From: Pollutibacter sp046317915
GTDB taxonomy: Bacteria > Bacteroidota > Bacteroidia > Chitinophagales > Chitinophagaceae
DNA length: 64,000 nt
Assembly: GCA_046317915.1 (NCBI GenBank)
Contig: JBKCVJ010000055.1
Coordinates: 1-64,000 of the forward strand
Reading direction: 5' to 3'
Shown here: piece after piece, positions 60,621-64,000 of the stretch
Layout: each line of letters starts with the position of its first letter
Position numbering within the stretch: the stretch's first letter is position 1
Notes under the pieces: model-generated
The model's input: the letters and a program-made list of their open reading frames with translations, nothing else
Told to the model about the DNA's origin: nothing
The model's database searches: none
Program-made: the position numbers and the translations under genes

Positions 60621-62243
60621 ATGAAAAAGAAAATATTATATATCACTATTCCGATCCTCGCATTGGCCTTTGGATTCAGCAGTTGCGAGAAAAAGATTGA
60701 TGAGGCATTTGCGAATCCAAACGCATCCGTGAGGGTTCCAGTGGAAACGCTTTTACCGGGAATCATCGGCAATATCATTGGAAGTTCATCTGCTGCGGGA
60801 AGTGCGTATGGAACAGCAAACGATGGGCTTTATTTTGGACGTTATGTTCAGTTTTGGGCCACCAATACTACAGGCAACCAGTTTGACCAGATGGGAGGTG
60901 CTACGGGTGGTAGTGATTTGCTTGGTTCCGTTTGGGCGATGCACTATTATGGCATGGGGCAGAACCTGAATAAGATGATGGTCTGGGCTGAAGAAGAAAA
61001 GAAATGGGACTATGTTGGTGTAGGTCTTGCGCTTCGCTCCTGGAGCTTACTGAATCTCACAGACGTATACGGTGAAGCGATTCTTCGTGAGGCATTCAAT
61101 ACCAGTCAGCTGGTATTTAATTACAACGAACAGCCGGAGATTCATGATAGTGTAAGGGCAATAGCACTTCGTGCAATTGATTACCTGAACCGTACAGGCG
61201 ATGGGGTTAGTCAGGAAAACCTGAATAAAGGTGATCAGTATTTTTATAAAGGTGACGTGAATAAATGGAAAAAATTTGCTTACACAGTGATCGCTAGGTC
61301 ATATCATCGCACCACCAATAAGGCGGAATATAAACCAGATTCTGTGATCAAGTACGCATTGCTGGGCATCAATACAAATTCGGACAATGCCGTGGCCACA
61401 TTTGCCAATTCAGGTATTTCCGGTACGGCCAACTTCTTTGGTCCGTTAAGGGCCAATGTTGGCGCCCTTCGTCAAACCCAATTCATCTGCAATCTGGTGA
61501 ATGGACTCAATCCAAGATTTTCAGGGGTTACCGATCCACGGGCGGCTTACATCATCCGTGAGAATACGAATGGCACATTCAGGGGTATCCTTCCCAACAG
61601 AGGAACGAGCAGTTTGTCTGCAAACGATCAGCCGAGGAATTTCTGGGGAGGTGCATTTGGTACCACCACTGCAACGCTGGATACGGGCGCTAGGTATATC
61701 TTTAAAAACGCGGCACCATTCCCCGTGATCACAGCATCGGAAGTAAAGTTCATGCTTGCAGAAGCCTATTTACGTAAAGGTGATAAAGCCGCTGCACTAC
61801 AGGTATATAGGGATGGGATCAACCTGAACTTTGATATGCTAACTGGTGTGTATGAATCCAGTGTACCCGTAGCACTGAGAATTACTCCCGCGTCACGTGC
61901 ATCATTCCTGGCAAACGCCATCATCGTACCTAGTTCGGCAAACCTTACACTGAGTCATATCATGTTACAAAAATACATTGCTTCGTATGGGTATGGCATT
62001 CTGGAGACCTGGGTAGACATCCGGAGGTATCACTATACAGACCAGGAAAACGGCGTACAGGTATACGCAGACTTTACACCACCGAGTGGAATTGACCTGT
62101 TTGTGAACAACAACAATAAACTGGTTTATCGTGCAAGACCTCGCTTCAATTCAGAATACCTGTATAATGTGAAAGAACTGGAACGTATCGGAGCCATTGC
62201 CTTAGACTATAACACTAAAGAACAGTGGTTCTCTCAAAAGTAA
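60621..62243 (+). CDS. SusD/RagB-family nutrient-binding lipoprotein (SusD-like_2)
   Basis: This 540-residue lipoprotein starts with a signal and lipobox (ALAFGFSSC) and has the alpha-helical SusD fold with TPR-like units; landmarks are YGEAILREAF near 150, EVKFMLAEAYLRKG near 375 and the C-terminal W-V-D-I-R-R-Y segment near 465. It caps the SusC channel and binds the ligand. It resembles the SusD-like_2 branch. It lies 20 nt after SusC and 20 nt before DUF4397. Confidence 0.93.
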   Translation: MKKKILYITIPILALAFGFSSCEKKIDEAFANPNASVRVPVETLLPGIIGNIIGSSSAAGSAYGTANDGLYFGRYVQFWATNTTGNQFDQMGGATGGSDLLGSVWAMHYYGMGQNLNKMMVWAEEEKKWDYVGVGLALRSWSLLNLTDVYGEAILREAFNTSQLVFNYNEQPEIHDSVRAIALRAIDYLNRTGDGVSQENLNKGDQYFYKGDVNKWKKFAYTVIARSYHRTTNKAEYKPDSVIKYALLGINTNSDNAVATFANSGISGTANFFGPLRANVGALRQTQFICNLVNGLNPRFSGVTDPRAAYIIRENTNGTFRGILPNRGTSSLSANDQPRNFWGGAFGTTTATLDTGARYIFKNAAPFPVITASEVKFMLAEAYLRKGDKAAALQVYRDGINLNFDMLTGVYESSVPVALRITPASRASFLANAIIVPSSANLTLSHIMLQKYIASYGYGILETWVDIRRYHYTDQENGVQVYADFTPPSGIDLFVNNNNKLVYRARPRFNSEYLYNVKELERIGAIALDYNTKEQWFSQK

Positions 62244-62262
62244 TAGCCGTAAAATAAATGTT

Positions 62263-63021
62263 ATGAAAAAAATGCTCACGATATATTTTGCTGGTCTCTT
62301 AGCCATTGGCTTTGCAGGCTGCGAGAAAGACTATGCCGGCAGGCTGAACCAACAGCCCACCTACCTGTCTAATGGAGATCAGGCATCCCTGCAATTTTTC
62401 AACTCCACACTGAACAGTGCAAGGACTTATGTATTTATCGATAATATACTTGCCTCCGGAACGGCAACGGGTTATGCAGCCTCATCATTATATCCTGGTA
62501 CTTCACCGGCTTACATGACGGTGACGCCCGGATCAAGGACGATCACCATTAAAGATACGCTGCTTACAACAACCCAACCTTCGGTTTCCGTTACTAGCAA
62601 TCTTGACGCCGGTGCCAACTATACGGTATTCAGTTATGATACCCTGAACAGGGCAAAGGCATTGATCGTTAAAGACAATATTGTTATTCCGGCAGATACA
62701 ACTTCAAGGTTACGGTTTGCCAACATGATTTATTCTGCCACAGCAATTCCAAACATGGATGTATTTTCAGTAAGAAGACAGCAGAATATTTTTACCAATG
62801 TTCAGGTGAATGGAGTAACAGACTTCATACCGTTTTTCTCTAACTCGCCCATTACAGATACCTTACACGTTAGAGCAACGGGCACAACGATCAATCTGGC
62901 AACGCTTGCAGGGGTGAATCCCATTGCCAAGCGAAGCTATACGGTTATATTCAGGGGTAGATATCTTACTGTTGGTCCAGCTGGCATTGGACGGCAACTG
63001 GTCAGCTACCTTACCTACTAA
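62263..63021 (+). CDS. DUF4397 domain lipoprotein
   Basis: This 252-residue lipoprotein has a lipobox (GFAGC) and two beta-sandwich-like DUF4397 halves (about 40-145, LQFFNSTLNSARTYVFIDN opening, and 150-252, RLRFANMIYSATAIPNMDV opening). Such proteins often accompany SusCD and sit on the outer membrane surface, probably adding a binding or structural function. It is the last gene of the DeoR-SusC-SusD unit; a long terminator follows. Confidence 0.87.
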   Translation: MKKMLTIYFAGLLAIGFAGCEKDYAGRLNQQPTYLSNGDQASLQFFNSTLNSARTYVFIDNILASGTATGYAASSLYPGTSPAYMTVTPGSRTITIKDTLLTTTQPSVSVTSNLDAGANYTVFSYDTLNRAKALIVKDNIVIPADTTSRLRFANMIYSATAIPNMDVFSVRRQQNIFTNVQVNGVTDFIPFFSNSPITDTLHVRATGTTINLATLAGVNPIAKRSYTVIFRGRYLTVGPAGIGRQLVSYLTY

Positions 63022-63025
63022 GCTA

Positions 63026-63077
63026 AAACAGGCAAAAAGGCTTTGGAGTTACTCCCCCAATGCCTTTTTGCCTGTTT
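63026..63077. terminator. 16-bp bidirectional terminator between DUF4397 and trxB
   Basis: AAACAGGCAAAAAGGC pairs with GCCTTTTTGCCTGTTT around a 20-nt loop that itself folds (TTGGAG with CTCC). It lies between two convergent genes and ends 3 nt from the trxB stop. Confidence 0.85.
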
Positions 63078-63079
63078 GT

Positions 63080-64000
63080 TTAGATGCCTCCTAAAAATCG
63101 CTCTGCGTCCAGTGCAGCCATGCATCCACTGCCTGCTGCAGTAACGGCTTGGCGATAAATTTTATCCTGCACATCGCCGCAAGCAAATACGCCTTCCACA
63201 TTGGTTTTGGAAGAACCGGGAATGGTCTGTATGTATCCTGCCTCATCCATATCCAGGAAGCCCTTGAAGATATCTGAATTGGGTTGGTGACCGATAGCTA
63301 CAAAAAATCCTTTGATGGGAACTTCAGTCTTCTCTCCAGTCTTGGTATTCTTGATCCGCACCGCTTCAACGCTTTTCTCTCCAAGGATCTCATCGGTTTC
63401 ACTGTTCCAGTAGATCTTGATATTCGCAGTATTTTTTACCCGATCCTGCATCACTTTAGAAGCCCGCATTTCATTTCTGCGGACGATCATGTGTACTGTT
63501 GTGCAAAGTTTACTGAGGTATAGTGCCTCTTCCGCTGCCGTATCTCCTGCTCCAACAATGGCAACCTCTTTGCCGCGGAAAAAGAAACCATCACATACTG
63601 CGCAGGCACTAACGCCATAGCCATTTAACCTTTGCTCGCTTTCAAGCCCCAGCCATTTAGCCGACGCTCCAGTGGCAATGATCACTGAATCTGCATGGAT
63701 CTCTTTTTCTTCATCGATCCACGCCTTAAAAGGCTTAGATGAAAAATCAACTTTCGTAGCCAGTCCAAAACGAATATCCGTACCCATGCGCTTGGCCTGC
63801 TTCTCAAAATCAATCATCATCTCAGGTCCTTGAACACCTTCAGGATATCCTGGATAGTTCTCCACTTCGGTCGTAATCGTTAACTGCCCGCCCGGCTGGA
63901 TCCCCTGGTATAAAACAGGGTGTACATTGGCGCGGGCTGCATATATAGCAGCAGTATATCCGGCAGGTCCGGAACCTATGATAAGGCAATGAACGTGTTC
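63080..64000 (-). CDS. trxB: Thioredoxin-disulfide reductase (partial, 5' end outside window)
   Basis: The frame runs from the stop at 63080 through the right edge; the visible part is about 306 residues. It has the FAD site GSGPAGYTAAIYAAR near the window edge, the redox pair CAVCDG, the NADPH site GAGDTAAEEALYL and the C-terminal GVFACGDVQDKIYRQAVTAAGSG. The enzyme keeps thioredoxin reduced using NADPH. The start codon is not in the window; a GTG at 63865 is internal, not the start. Confidence 0.96.
   Translation of the reverse strand, partial: EHVHCLIIGSGPAGYTAAIYAARANVHPVLYQGIQPGGQLTITTEVENYPGYPEGVQGPEMMIDFEKQAKRMGTDIRFGLATKVDFSSKPFKAWIDEEKEIHADSVIIATGASAKWLGLESEQRLNGYGVSACAVCDGFFFRGKEVAIVGAGDTAAEEALYLSKLCTTVHMIVRRNEMRASKVMQDRVKNTANIKIYWNSETDEILGEKSVEAVRIKNTKTGEKTEVPIKGFFVAIGHQPNSDIFKGFLDMDEAGYIQTIPGSSKTNVEGVFACGDVQDKIYRQAVTAAGSGCMAALDAERFLGGI

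Overview
This is a chromosomal window from a member of the Bacteroidota, most likely the family Chitinophagaceae or a close relative. The evidence is a SusC/SusD pair, three further TonB-dependent receptors with CarboxypepD_reg-like N-termini, Bacteroidota-restricted families (DUF3822, DUF4126, DUF4397, OstA-like, the LptE-SecG neighbourhood), a near absence of Shine-Dalgarno sequences, and many TAnnTTTG -7 promoter boxes. Base composition is even and I see no phage, insertion sequence, integrase, CRISPR array or rRNA. It reads as ordinary core genome rather than an island.

Layout. 0-3.6 kb: a minus-strand trio (DinB-like, NRDE/TANGO2, ATP-grasp cut by the left edge), then a CCG-domain Fe-S protein and a conserved unknown. 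3.6-6.0 kb: a TonB-dependent receptor. 6.1-12.9 kb: a plus-strand run miaB, sigma-54 activator, lptE, acidic TPR-like protein, secG, mltG, yihY. 13.0-16.6 kb: creatininase-like hydrolase, a siderophore-type TonB receptor and a short AraC-type regulator. 16.8 kb: tRNA-Pro(CGG). 16.9-20.7 kb: dipeptide epimerase overlapping a CBM20-GH77 glucanotransferase. 20.8-22.6 kb: a small membrane peptide, a secreted protein built from about 22-residue repeats behind a textbook promoter, and the RNase P RNA. 22.6-32.0 kb: nine tightly packed minus-strand genes (DUF3822, rsmD, bioD, 5-formyl-THF cyclo-ligase, lpxK, rnr, polyprenyl synthase, amino-acid permease, Smr protein). 32.1-36.2 kb: a MATE transporter converging on thrS-infC. 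36.3-46.6 kb: secreted and membrane proteins (a KTTTPA-repeat protein, DUF4126, M28 peptidase, TonB receptor, DUF3347 lipoprotein, ABC-F ATPase, small lipoprotein, second MATE). 46.9 kb: tRNA-Arg(TCT), then ung and an acyltransferase. 48.5-56.1 kb: an outer-membrane biogenesis block with lptD facing amidase, mlaD, OstA/lptA-like and nhaA. 56.7-63.0 kb: DeoR regulator, SusC, SusD, DUF4397. 63.1 kb to the end: trxB, cut by the right edge.

How it works together. Many genes serve the envelope: lipid A kinase (lpxK), LPS transport (lptE, lptD, OstA-like), phospholipid transport (MlaD/MCE), acyltransferase, peptidoglycan enzymes (mltG, amidase, L-Ala-D/L-Glu epimerase), SecG and several TonB receptors. 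Others do tRNA and translation work (miaB, rsmD, infC, thrS, rnr, rnpB).

The most unusual signals not explained by genes are intergenic islands of degenerate 7- or 8-bp tandem units at 20.95, 33.5, 36.2, 37.45, 38.04, 44.6 and 47.68 kb, and the unrecognised repeat protein at 21.46 kb. I found no convincing new multi-gene system.
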